DNA from: Parastagonospora avenae f. sp. tritici 18332-5
Lineage: Eukaryota; Ascomycota; Dothideomycetes; Pleosporales; Phaeosphaeriaceae
NCBI GenBank assembly: GCA_022559985.1
Contig: JAFJTR010000001.1
Coordinates: 1,231,152 to 1,295,151, forward strand
Length of the DNA: 64,000 nt
Direction of reading: 5' to 3'
Shown: positions 32,404-42,818 of the stretch, piece by piece
Position numbering within the stretch: position 1 is the stretch's first letter
Layout of the letters: the number at the start of each line of letters is the position of its first letter
Notes under the pieces: generated by a model
Databases searched by the model: none
What the model was told of the DNA's origin: nothing
What the model saw: the letters and a program-made list of their open reading frames with translations, nothing else
Translations under genes and position numbers: made by a program

Positions 32404-34412
32404 ATGAAACTTGCAAGTCCCGACCCTACTGCAGCCCAGTCCAGTCTGTATCAGTACAGACCTCTGCGCAAACGTAGATCAATAAGGCTCCTGGAGATAC
32501 TTCCGGGAACAGAGTTATTGTCGATCCGTTGTCACATCCAGGAGGTATCTTTGGACGATCCTCCTAGCTACCATGCCGTCTCGTATGTTTGGGGCTCCTC
32601 GGAGCTTGAAAAATGCATACGCATCGGATCGAGGGTGCTCATGGTCACCAACAACTGTTTCCAGGTTCTCAGAAGCTTGCGAAAGGCCAATCTCCCTCGT
32701 TTTTGCTGGATTGATGCAGTATGCATCAATCAGGCATCGATCGAGGAACGCAGCCTTCAGGTCGGTATGATGGGCGATGTGTATAGCATGGCAGCTCGTA
32801 CCATTGTGTGGCTTGTGGATGCTCAGCTTGATTCTAATCATGATGACGCTGGCGCAATGCGATTTATCAAGGAAATCGCACACGGCGTGACACAACTATA
32901 CGGTATGATGAACTGACTAGCAGGAAGTAATTTACTCACGAGACCTCAGATAACGATCATCCAATCGAACAAAAGAAGCAACATATTAATGTGTTCATGA
33001 ATAAACCTTGGTTCCATCGTGTCTGGGTATGTCGAGTATTGGCTCCACTTTCAATTTTCTCACGCTCACATTGCCTAGACGGTGCAAGAGTTTGCTCTTT
33101 CTCAGCGATGCCTCATTTTGTGCGGCACAACTTGGCTGGAAGCGCACGACCTAATGAAATTTCTAGACTACACACACAACAAGAGCCAATTCTTTAGCAA
33201 GTTTCACGGGGTTCGACTTCACCAGCAAATGTGGAAGTAAGTAATGGATCAACACATGCATAGCCTATCCCTGCACAACATGGGGATCTTTGCTAATAAA
33301 AATTCTTTCACGACGGATATGTGCATGCGAGACAAGTGTCTCGCAAAGAAATTCCAAACTCCCAAAACAATACGGCGCGCCGTGCCAAATCAAAATCACC
33401 CGTCCAGTGCTCGGCCCTTATGATAGCCACGCGACCACAGAGTTCGACCAACCCAAGGGACAAGATCTTTGCATTCTAAGGAATACTAGAGCTATTAGAA
33501 ATTTGTCTCCCACAACCTGACTACTCGACCCCGGTCTGTCAGGTGTATCGCGAGGCTGCAGCAGCATCGATACACTATGACCGCAGCTTGATGCTGCTGT
33601 CTTCACTCACAGGTCTACCGCTGATTACTGGTCTGCCAACCTGGGTTCCAGACTGATCGAACAACAACTTCATCAGCGAGATAGCTTCCTGGGATACAGC
33701 ATCCGCCGCGGGAAAGAGTCCAACATGGTACACCATTTCGGATTGCAAAACCCTGACACTTAAAGGCGCCATCATCGACGAAATAAGCTTTTCATCTCAT
33801 GCCTACCCAGCAGCACACGACCTCGAATACGCCACGGACCAAGATGTGCGACACTCCGCACGACGGAAGGAAGTCGCGGTGCTGAAAACCTGGTTCGCCG
33901 CATTTGAAGAAATTCACGGAGTAAACATGAATGTATTCTTCTCCAAACTAGCCAAAGAAGCATGGGATCAGGCACGTCAATTCGGCGACCCAGGCACCGA
34001 TGTTCTAACTCATTGGTGGATCAAAGTCATCAAACGCGTGGGACTTGAAGCCAGTGCTGTCAAGACGATTCCCAACCACCTGTCTAAAACTCTCAGGCGT
34101 AGCGACCTCGACATGCGAACCAAAAACAGGGTCAAATCGGCCATGGTGTCGTTTCACAAGATGATGAGGGAACTGCTCGATCGCAAAAGGATGTTCAAAA
34201 GCCCTCAAGGAAGGCTTGGCATGGGCTCTCAGTCGCTCCGCAGTGGCCATAAGATTGCGCTGTTTAGTGGCTGCAATTTGCCGATGGTTGTTAGTGAGGT
34301 GAAAGATGGGGATAAGTGGCGCTTCATATGTCCTGCTTACTTGGAGGGCGCGATGCATAATTCCAACGCGTGGAGTTTGGCGAAGTCATATGACAAATTC
34401 GCATTCATCTGA
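32404..34412 (+). pseudogene. HET-domain protein gene with two in-frame stops
   Basis: Exons can be traced from ATG 32404 over short introns to the stop at 34410-34412. The HET domain is clear: YHAVSYVWGSSE, FCWIDAVCINQASIEERSLQ and GDVYSMAARTIVWL, then (after introns near 32905 and 33029) HRVWTVQEFALSQRCL and TNPRDKIFAF. In that reading a TAA (33477-33479) follows DKIFAF where relatives continue, and a TGA (33654-33656) replaces the Trp expected in LPTWVPDWS-type sequence. The last exon is open (RLGMGSQSLRSGHKIALFSG, GDKWRFICPAYLEGAM). HET proteins trigger cell death in vegetative incompatibility, so loss is tolerated. The exact exon ends in 33237-33420 are uncertain. Confidence 0.65.
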
Positions 34413-34423
34413 GCGACCCATCA

Positions 34424-34623
34424 GGTGCAGTGATAAATCGTGCGCCTTGTGCCTTATACTATCCAAGGGCAGTTCAATCAAGCTATCTAAATACAACGTT
34501 TTTTCAGCTCTTCGCAACGCACTAATTAGCTATCGAGTCTATTTAGGATTGTATTTAAGATAGCAGTTGTTCTCTAATAGTAGTTTAAGTTGAGACAGAA
34601 CACGCACGGATTATTGCTACACC
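34424..34623. mobile_element. Short inverted-repeat element (MITE-like), copy B1
   Basis: A 200-bp AT-rich non-coding element with imperfect terminal inverted repeats. The left end reads GGTGCAGTGATAAATCGTGC and the right end, reverse-complemented, reads GGTGTAGCAATAATCCGTGC. Counting the flanking bases, 26 of 36 positions pair. It starts 12 bp after the stop of the HET pseudogene. The ends resemble those of the elements at 39505, 42411 and 47973. Confidence 0.55.
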
Positions 34624-34921
34624 TGGTGGCCCAGCACAAAGTTCCAATCATCACTATATCATGACCAGGAGGTGACGGATGTGTTTGGTGCACTCCTTGA
34701 TAGTTATGCAAACCGGCATCTTTAGAGGTGCAACTTGGCAGGACACAATAGTCGAGTACTTTTCGTTTGGCCCTGGGACAACGTTTGTTCGCGCAGGTCT
34801 GCGCAAGGCTGGTATCATGTCAAGTTGAAGATATTTTCCTCTTTTCGTTCCAAATATACTAACAAGTTTTGTTTAGGCGTTGCTCAGTCAGACAACGTAC
34901 TCACACAACATCATCAGCACC

Positions 34922-35236
34922 ATGCACAACACCGACGCCGTTGCGGATAGCATGTGTAACGCCATGTCTGCACAAATCATGGGCAATAGAAGAGGTCAAA
35001 ATGCAGCATTGTTCATGCGAGAGGCCACCAGGATATGGATTAAAGAGACAAAGTACTCCGAGTACCGTCGTTACGTCAACTCTTATCCGCTCCCACACAT
35101 CATCCCAGGCTCAGAGCAGCGAAGCTCTTCAAACGACGTCATGAATTCCATTCGGGCATGCAAGAAGCTTGGGGACTGGCGCGCTGCCGAGGAAGCATTC
35201 GATTGCTACGCTATACCTCGGAATACTGGCGTATGA
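34922..35236 (+). CDS. Hypothetical protein, 104 aa
   Basis: Open frame from ATG 34922 with the N terminus MHNTDAVADSMCNAMSAQIM and a basic middle. No signal peptide, membrane segment or domain is recognised. Its 3' end overlaps the 3' end of the transcription-factor gene on the other strand by 26 bp. The frame is open upstream without an ATG. It may be spurious. Confidence 0.22.
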   Translation: MHNTDAVADSMCNAMSAQIMGNRRGQNAALFMREATRIWIKETKYSEYRRYVNSYPLPHIIPGSEQRSSSNDVMNSIRACKKLGDWRAAEEAFDCYAIPRNTGV

Positions 35237-37262
35237 AGCCGTGCAGTTCCTGCAGTGAGTCTGACGGACCGCTCGTCATGTAAGCATCTCGATCGTCCTC
35301 ACGTTGCGCCACATCGAGGATCTTTCGCGCCAGCCACCAGAGCTCCAGTCCATATTTGGCAAAGCCGACGTGCGATCTCCTACTGGAATCTCTCGATTGA
35401 ACATGGTCCCAAAGCTCTTTCCACCTTTCCGTTGCGCGACGAAGGACTTGGCAGGTTGATGGCAGTAGAAGCCCTGTTCGCGAGACGAAGATCAAAGAGT
35501 GCAGAGCTGTTGAGAGTCAGCGTGTATGGCAAGCTATGTGCGGATGACGGCGACACACCGAACACAATGCTCATCAGATGCTCCATTTCGATGAAGACCA
35601 GAAATTTCTGATCTGGGCCAGTCCAATCTTCTCTCAGCAACAGGTTTAGCCAGTCCTTTAGGCTTATAAGACGATATTTCAGGTCGGCTGACGCAAGGTC
35701 TAATCGCGAGAACGCAATTGAATCTGAGGCTTCGAACGAGGCGTATGTACTTGGAAGATATCCACACATCTCAATAATGGTAATCTGCGGCGGACTCTTG
35801 AAGAAGAGCGTGTTCATACAATCAGTCATGAACACCCTGTGTGCCAATCTACTGGACGTTAGCTTGGCCGACGAGAAGGGTGATCGTTGTTATTACCTGA
35901 TTTTCACCTCATCATCGATGAAATCTACCCAGCTGCACTCTGGTGGGCCGTTTTTACGACCGGAACTGAACAAGCCAAGATGCCTCATTGCCGCCACAAT
36001 CTCCGAAAAGCAGTTGACTCGGACGCGACGTCGAGCACCGTCGTGATTGGAATTGACCTGCAGAGCATGAACGAGGACGGCCGACTGCACAATCTCGACG
36101 GCTTCATCATCCTTGAGATAATCAGCTTGCGCAGCCACCTTTCGCAAGAGTTTGCAAACATGCTCCTCCGCAAGGCCGAAGAAATGTCGAGCAGACAGAG
36201 CAGCGTCTTGTGGCGCGCAGAAGATAGACCCAACGAGAACGACCCCGAGCAACAAGGAACCAGACACCTTATTCACGTCGAAGGTCGCCCGATGTATGAA
36301 GGGTGTGTGCGGGTGGAAGAATTGGAAGAAGGCCGCTATGAAAACCGTGAGACGATGGGCAGTAAATACGGCGCTCGCCGTGTCTATGAGTCCTTCGCTC
36401 GTGGCAAATGGGGATTCAGACTTGCCTTGCATCGACTCATATTGAGCTCTGAGCAGGGCGATGAGTTCCACAGCGCGATGCTCGACCAATACCGAGGACA
36501 CCGAAAATTCTGGGAGAAACTCATCCGTGTTCTCAATATTTTGGCTCACATCAAAGTGTGCAAAAATACCCGAGAACAAGTCTGCCATGAAGTCGTCATC
36601 ATGCAAAAAGCCAGCGGCCATTTCGAAATCAACAGCCGCATTTACAGGTGGTTCGGCATGCGCTTCTGAAATGGCAAAAGCGTCCGACACCAAATCCAGC
36701 ACTGGATTGGTGTAATTGAGCATGAAGGTCATGGGAACTCGGGATGCAGTTCTGGCTTCACCGTCGACGGACCTTGAGCGCAGTCAGTTGTGGAGCTCGC
36801 GCACCAAGTGTCGTCACTTACGAGAAGGAGCAATTCACGTCCGCGGACGAACACCGCTTACATGGCCGAGCGCCATCGCACCGAAGCTTTTTGACCTGGC
36901 ATCGCTCACATGCGCGGCTTTTCCTACCTCGTTTGATCGCGGGTAGGTCGGTTAAGTCTTCCACCTTTGAGCAGGTCTTGAAGTGGCGTCGTAGAGCATC
37001 GCTGCATTATCAACGAAGACGTCCATTTGAGAATGGGCAAGCTACCCACTTTCTTGCAAAGTTTCGCAAGCAGAATTGGCATCGGAATGAAATAGGACTC
37101 GTATCTGATCATGGTCAGCAAGATGTTCGTGCGATGGGCCGACCGGGACGACATACGACTGACTTCATGCCGTCGGAGATGATTGACGTTCTTAAGTTCT
37201 TTACGGCACGTCGAACATCTGTGTTTTGGAGCCGCAGAAGCCTGCTCAACATGTTCGTCCAT
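35211..37262 (-). CDS. Transcription factor with C2H2 fingers and a Zn2Cys6 cluster
   Basis: Six exons, 37160-37262, 37050-37104, 36822-37001, 35897-36772, 35559-35848 and 35211-35506, give 599 aa. The N terminus carries two C2H2 fingers: HRCSTCRKELKNVNHLRRHE (exon 1) and FRCQFCLRNFARNDALRRHF, ending KTC (exons 2-3). A fungal Zn2Cys6 cluster follows at once: CERCQVKKLRCDGARPCKRC, then SSADVNCSF. The long C-terminal part has the fungal_trans-type regions FFQFFHPHTPFIHRATFD and ERWKELWDHVQ. Two short introns hide in the second finger and near 35507-35558; reading through them gives false stops or a frameshift. The target is unknown; the neighbours are a HET pseudogene and a complex I gene. The first donor (37159 or 37163) is uncertain. 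Confidence 0.82.
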
Positions 37263-37449
37263 TCCTACCGCAGGTCGGCTGTGTCGGTCGCGTGGGCGTT
37301 TCCCGAGTGTGGGATTTCCCCGAGCTTCAACGCTGCGCTATCGACTGAATAGGCCTAGTTTCATGGTGCTTCATGGTCGCAAACTTGCAATGTTATTTTT
37401 GCTCCTCCATCAATCAACTTTTTTTTGAGACTAGGTATATATTCAAAGC

Positions 37450-38215
37450 ATGTCGTTCATAAGACAAGCTTTGCGGCGAAGCAGTCAACTTTGTGAGTAT
37501 ATCGCTCATTAAGACAGACTACCACTAACGAGCATCAAGATGCCACTCCCCAGACAACTCTGGTTCAGCGCACAGGTTCTTTTCCAAGACAGGCACATAT
37601 ACCTTCGGCCTCAGTGTCCCATCAGCAGCGAGACAGCTCTTTCCCCCCAATTTCAAACACGAACGTGCCAACGACTACTCGCAAAAGCATGAGTGTTGTC
37701 GAGCATGTCCTGTATGTTTTCCCCTATACCAGGATTACCATCAACGAGACTAACAAGCCACCAGTACCACATCCGACCAGCTCGTGAACTGGGCCCGGCA
37801 AGGCTCCCTCTGGCCCCTAAGCTTCGGCCTCGCCTGCTGCGCAATCGAAATGATGCACCTCTCGATGCCTCGCTACGACCAAGACCGGCTAGGCATCATC
37901 TTCCGCGCATCACCCCGGCAAGCCGACGTGATGATTGTTGCCGGCACAGTCACGAACAAGATCGCGTCCGCAGTGCGGCAGTGCTACGACCAGATGCCAG
38001 AGCCCAGGTGGGTGATTAGCATGGGCAGTTGTGCGAATGGCGGCGGGTACTATCACTACAGTTATAATGTAGTGAGAGGTGTGGATCGCATTATACCGGT
38101 GGATATATATGTGCCGGGGTGTCCGCCGACGGCTGAGGCGTTGTTGTATGGGGTCTTTCAGTTGCAGAAGAAGATGAGGCGGACGAAGGTGACGAGGATG
38201 TGGTATAGGAAGTAG
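37450..38215 (+). CDS. NADH:ubiquinone oxidoreductase 20-kDa subunit (PSST/NDUFS7)
   Basis: Three exons, 37450-37492, 37540-37711 and 37765-38215, give 221 aa. This complex I subunit holds the last iron-sulfur cluster N2 next to the quinone site in the mitochondrial inner membrane. Its cluster ligands are visible in GLACCAIEMMHLS, GSCANGGGYYHYSY and YVPGCPPTAEALLYG. The N terminus MSFIRQALRRSSQLYATPQT is a mitochondrial presequence rich in Arg and Ser. The first exon is only 43 bp. Introns are 47 and 53 bp. The C terminus RTKVTRMWYRK is typical. Confidence 0.95.
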
Positions 38216-38331
38216 CCGATTTGAATGCCAAAAGGAACACGCTTTTCTTTATATGCACTCTTTGGACGATTTGAGCGTGTCGCACGTCAAGTGACCATGT
38301 ATATACAGGAAGGCGTGAAGACATGATTTTG

Positions 38332-39410
38332 TTAAGACTGGTGACCATTCAAGTAATGCGTACCAGTCTCAAAGGTCATATCGCTCCATGGAGGAGATGT
38401 GCTTGCATTATCGCGTGATATGGTTGGTAGCCGAACTTGAGCCTCTTCCGAAATCGAAGACCAGCCACGATCATGCCCAGATCCCTTGGGCTTGGTGGGC
38501 CCAGACCTCGTAACGAAAAGTCTCCTCAGCGCGCAGCCCTTAGCTTCGACCAGTTTCGCCAATGACAATCCTAAAGATGATACCGAAGCTGATCTCGGCA
38601 AATACGCACAAGACCAAACACACGGTGATGTAAGAAATGTCTGCGTTTTCCTGGTTGATACGAACGAGAAAGATGACGACGCCAATGTCGGCGATGCAGG
38701 CCCTAAGAGTGTCAGCATGGAAGTATTAAGGAGGGTACGAGACATGATTACAGGCTGTCAATTGCGAACAATACGCTGATGCTAAGCAGTGTAAAGGTAA
38801 TGTAGAATGCTCCAATTACTACCATGATGATCCACGCCCCCAAAAAAACGAATGCATTTACTGTTCAGTCTGGCGCTAGTAATCGTAGGTATGTTAGCAA
38901 GATGGCGAGTTTGATCAGCAAGATTACAGGTCCGTGCATGATCTCGTATACCTGGAGCCACTGCCTAAGTCAGAAGCTGTTGTGATTTGAACGTCCCAGA
39001 GACGTGCGTAAAGTATATTGAAGAGGTTCCTGTTGCGTATATTCCATTGATGCATGCCAGCGCCGGCTCCAAACATGACTCTACCGATGGCAATCATAGA
39101 TATGAATGTAAGCTGAAATAGTAAGTAATATGTAGAACTATGATTGGCGGAAGACCTACAGATGCAAGTACCACAAGGTCTGTCTTATGTCAGGATGAAT
39201 GCTTCCAAGGCCAGAAACTCACCTGAAGCAAACGAGGTTTGTTGAGGTCGACTCAATCGCTTGCGCTCACGCCTATACACTCACACACGCACAAAAATTG
39301 TACGGAAGTGGCTACACACCGACCGCAACAGTCATGTGCGATGTGATCATGAAGAGAAGGGTGTATGCTAGAATCAGGATAGGCGCAGGCACTGCGGCCT
39401 AACGACTTCC
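38332..39410 (-). pseudogene. Relic of a SAT4/Pth11-type integral membrane protein
   Basis: Fragments of a fungal rhodopsin-like (SAT4) membrane protein occur in order on the minus strand: MIAIGRVMFGAGAGMHQWNI near 39100, then WLQVYEIMHGPVILLIKLAI and LLTYLRLLAPD near 38950. A TGA comes at once, followed by TVNAFVFLGAWIIMVVIGAF. After a frame change comes INQENADISYITVCLVLCVF and AEISFGII near 38600. Intact members have seven membrane helices. Here there is at least one nonsense codon, and the segment between helices is short or shifted. Some breaks may be introns, but the stop inside the helix pair is hard to splice out. Confidence 0.5.
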
Positions 39411-40213
39411 CGTCCCAGCTTCGGATACTTCGAGCGACAGATTTACACACACACAACATCTAGCTAAACCACGTCCAGGTCCAGCCCATCTGATATCCTC
39501 GTCCCGCCAAGCTCCGGCAAAATTCATTTCCGCTCTACACCTAGTTACGTGAAGTAATCTAACAGTCTTTTAAGGCGCACTTATAATCTTATATAGAAGC
39601 CTGTATATCCTTAACGCTGTAAGATATCTTATCTAGCTTTGTAAAAAGTTTTGAATACGTTTAGGCTATCTGTTTACTCGTCTCGTTTGGTGAAGGAGGA
39701 CAGGAATTATTGCCGGGGCCTCGTGCCCGCAATATGTTAACGAATAGTTCATAAGCTCACTGTGCTAAGCCCAACCCGCATCTCTCGCAGTGTCTATAAT
39801 GACAGACATGAAGCCCCGACGACACAGGGGTAGCCTGGAAGGTGGCCCAAACGCGAAGGCGGCTCAGGTGAGGCTGACAAAGCTGGAATGAGCAGGGGAC
39901 GACGACCATAATAAAGTGCGGCTGCAATTTCCGACGACAACTCACCTCCGCACCTCCTCCACTCCCTCTCCCGCAAGCAAAAAGCGAAGACCGCCGATAA
40001 GACTCAGCTAGTAGCCCAGCGATGGGAAAACCAAGGTGGTCAGGCCAAACTGCCCCATCCATCGACCATGTACGAGCCTCTCTCACATGAGCGCCTTTGC
40101 GGGCCCTCGTGAACTATGATGGAAAACGACTAACATACGACAAGTTGCAGCCCATCTGCAAGCCTGAAGCTATACAATTGAAGCCGTCGATATAAGCGGC
40201 AAGGTGTACAAGA
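39411..40213. other. Intergenic, decayed AT-rich region with element A1
   Basis: Contains element A1 (listed separately). The rest (39726-40213) has no coding signal. Confidence 0.35.
39505..39725. mobile_element. Short inverted-repeat element (MITE-like), copy A1
   Basis: A 221-bp AT-rich element. The left end reads CGGCAAAATTCATTTCCGCT then CTACACC (from 39515). The right end, reverse-complemented, reads CGGCAATAATTCCTGTCCTC then CTTCACC. The interior aligns with copy A2, for example at taacagtcttttaagg against taatagtctttagagg. No target-site duplication is obvious. Confidence 0.6.
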
Positions 40214-41626
40214 TGCGGCGCCCAATGGGGGACCTATTCCTGATGCGCGATCAGGACGGCCGACTAGTCCTCGGGCAAGCTTCTGGCATGACTCTGATTT
40301 GTGGGGCAGTTTACTAGCAGAGGGTGTGGGAGACTCGCTACTTACACGGCGTCCAACTCATTCTGGATGAAGAAGAACACCAAGGACAGGTACTTGGTGC
40401 CGTCCCACGTGTCCGCGGTCCCTGGCCACTGGGACGACACCAGAGGTTACCTGACCATACTCAACGAGAAGTCGGCCAAGTACGTCAACGGGGATGGGCG
40501 CGCCATCTTCCCAGACTGGATCGACCTACAGAAGCCCGTTAAAATCGAGTGGCCCACGCCAAATGGCCTTCGGCCAGGCATCACTTTCCAGTCGCCCAAG
40601 AAAGTGAAGAGCGCGACCGCCAAGCTTGATAACGGCAACGCCAAAGCCGACTGGCCTGCAGCCGGCCGAGCTGATTTCTTCGGCAAGTTTTACGAAGACG
40701 ATCCCGAGCCAATTCTCCAGGCCTTCAAGAACCGCCCTTCGCGTGACCTCGCCGCTCCGCCCCCAGGGGTCGAGAGCGTTCCCCCAAGCTCTTCGCAACC
40801 GGACCGTCCTGCAGCGCAGGGTCATCGACCCTTCGCCACACATCGTCCGGTTCTCGACAGTGACTCGGACTCGGACGTATTCGGTCGGGGCAAGGGCAAG
40901 GGCAAGGCCCGCGACGACACCACCACGTCGGTCGAGACCCTGGCTGCGACGTCAGACGTGGTGAGGTTGGTCAACAAGGCGCAAATCTCGAGGATACGAG
41001 CGCGGCCATGATGGCCACACACGCACAGAGGTCGGACCTGAAAGGAAACATGGCTTTTTACATTACAAGCATTCTCCGCGCCGAAGCCGGAGCCTTAAAG
41101 ACCTGGCCAAGACTACCGCTGATGCCGCGACCAAAACGGCGCTCGCGACCATTGCCGACGGCGTGCAGGCATTGTTCGACCAAAAGACAGCGTACATGAC
41201 CACCTTCGACGACCGCATCAACTCGCTGACGCCTACGCTGGACCTCCAATCCGAGTACAGCTCGACCTTGATCCTCAACAACGTCGAGGGTCCTACCAAG
41301 ATGATCGCAGGATTTGAGGACAAATGGCCTGAACACCCTCCTCAATTCGACAAACTCAAGGGCGTCTTCAACCAGTTCGACCAAGCCACTACGAGGTCAG
41401 CCAGACCATCCGCGACCTACCAGAGTACGACATGCTGACAACCTCACACCTCCCGGGAGCAAAGGGCAGATCCTCCCGGTTCCCGATTCGACGCTACGAC
41501 CCTCAAAACCCCAACGCCATCATCGAAGAGACCGAATCAGGCGATCAGGACTTGGCCGACTACTTGGCAGCCGTCGACGCCAATGAGAAGCCGCCCAACC
41601 CGTTTGAAGCTCGCAAGATCGCCTAG
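40214..41626 (+). pseudogene. Frameshifted coding relic, unknown protein
   Basis: Protein-like sequence runs through several frames. It starts as MRRPMGDLFLMRDQDGRLVL (40214) up to a stop. A 200-codon frame follows (DRYLVPSHVSAVPGHWDDTR, PDWIDLQKPVKIEWPTPNGL, then a Ser/Asp-rich, Lys-rich stretch SDSDSDVFGRGKGKGKA). Next comes a helical stretch (ALATIADGVQALFDQKTAYM) and, after another one-base change near 41387, EVSQTIRDLPEYDMLTT to the end PPNPFEARKIA. At least three one-base shifts are needed to read it as one protein. No known domain is recognised. Composition (GC-richer than the flanks) suggests a gene of separate origin that recently decayed, or assembly indels. Confidence 0.4.
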
Positions 41627-42818
41627 ACCGACGTGGCTTGTATCATGGAAACAGTGACGAGGACTGACACGCTCGGAAGACTTCTCTCGCTCTCATTCCA
41701 CAGTGCTTGGTTCTGCCGACCGCATGTGACAACATGCCCGTCCGCTTCCAATGTCCAGATGGCCGATGCGGTGACGTGCAGCAAGTACACACTGCTTGCC
41801 CATCAATAGCATGTAGCACCAGATTATCGTAGCATTGCAATGATACCCACAACTCACACCATCACTGGCTTCATGGGCCGACTGCATGTAACCTCTACTC
41901 GAGTGAAGTGTGCTTACATTACCTGTCCAAGCGCATGGTCACTTGGGCGGCGAGGCATGGGTAATTCACCAACGTGCAGCATCTCGGAGTAATCTTTGTG
42001 ATGACTATCCACTATACTGATCCTGGTACGATCACCTAGGTGATCTTACGTGCAGGTCACGTGGCTGAAATGACTTTCAAAAAGCCCGACCAGCGACTTT
42101 CCCAAGCATCCAATGGCCCAGTGAAGTGGATTGAGTGACCTCTTGAGCCACGCCATGCTTGCGTTACCTGCCGACATCCACCTCTTTGGTTGGTGTGGAG
42201 CTCAATCTTGCAACTGAAAATGTTAGCCTGAGCAAGCTGGCTATAAGTCTTGCAAAAACTCCTCCGTGGTCTGTTTCAACTTGAAGTTGTATTAGAGAAG
42301 AATTGTCATCTCATATGTAAGTCTGGAAAGACTCGCTAGGTTATCAGCGCAGTATAGAGGGCTCAAAAAGCTTTGAAGATATCTAGCTTACTGGATTCTT
42401 GAAACCGTGTCACCAGGCAGCGGCAAAATGCGTGTCCGCTCTTCACCTACTCGATATAAGCTAATAGTCTTTAGAGGTACACTCGTTACGAGCTTAGAGG
42501 AGCCTGCCTGCATACAGAGCTCTAAGATACTCTGCCTGATCCTATGAGAAAACCTTACATACATACAGGCTACATCTTTACATCTGCGTGTTAGGAAAAG
42601 CGGGCAGGAAATTTGCCGACGCCTGGTGCAGTGTTGGTGCTTGAGTTTTCTAGAAACAGCGCGCACGAATTAACGCAGCACTTGGTGCTGGTCTGCAGGA
42701 GATGACGTCAGCGCAAGTACCGGTAAGCACTGGAGCCTAAATGCGACAGGTACCACCAACAATCAGGCGGCTGAAACTACAGATACCACCAACATTATAT
42801 TCCCCAACCTCGTCCTAG
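41627..42818. other. Intergenic region with element A2
   Basis: Besides element A2 (42411-42628), a further element end lies at about 42654-42687. No coding signal. Confidence 0.35.
42411..42628. mobile_element. Short inverted-repeat element (MITE-like), copy A2
   Basis: 218 bp. The left end reads CACCAGGCAGCGGCAAAATG, then CGTGTCCGCTCTTCACC. The right end, reverse-complemented, reads CACCAGGCGTCGGCAAATTT, then CCTGCCCGCTTTTCC. It matches copy A1 in ends, length and interior order. A second, related right end follows at 42687. Confidence 0.62.

Noticed and set aside
33204..33216. GGTTCGA-like tRNA B-box
   Set aside because: No matching A-box or cloverleaf around it; it lies inside the HET pseudogene.
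35507..35558. Apparent frameshift in the C-terminal part of the same gene
   Set aside because: A 52-bp intron with correct phase joins the two frames.
37002..37049. Two stop codons in the second zinc finger of the regulator gene
   Set aside because: A 48-bp GT-AG intron removes them and restores a perfect C2H2 finger.
39757..40086. 109-codon antisense frame
   Set aside because: No recognisable family and it lies in decayed sequence.
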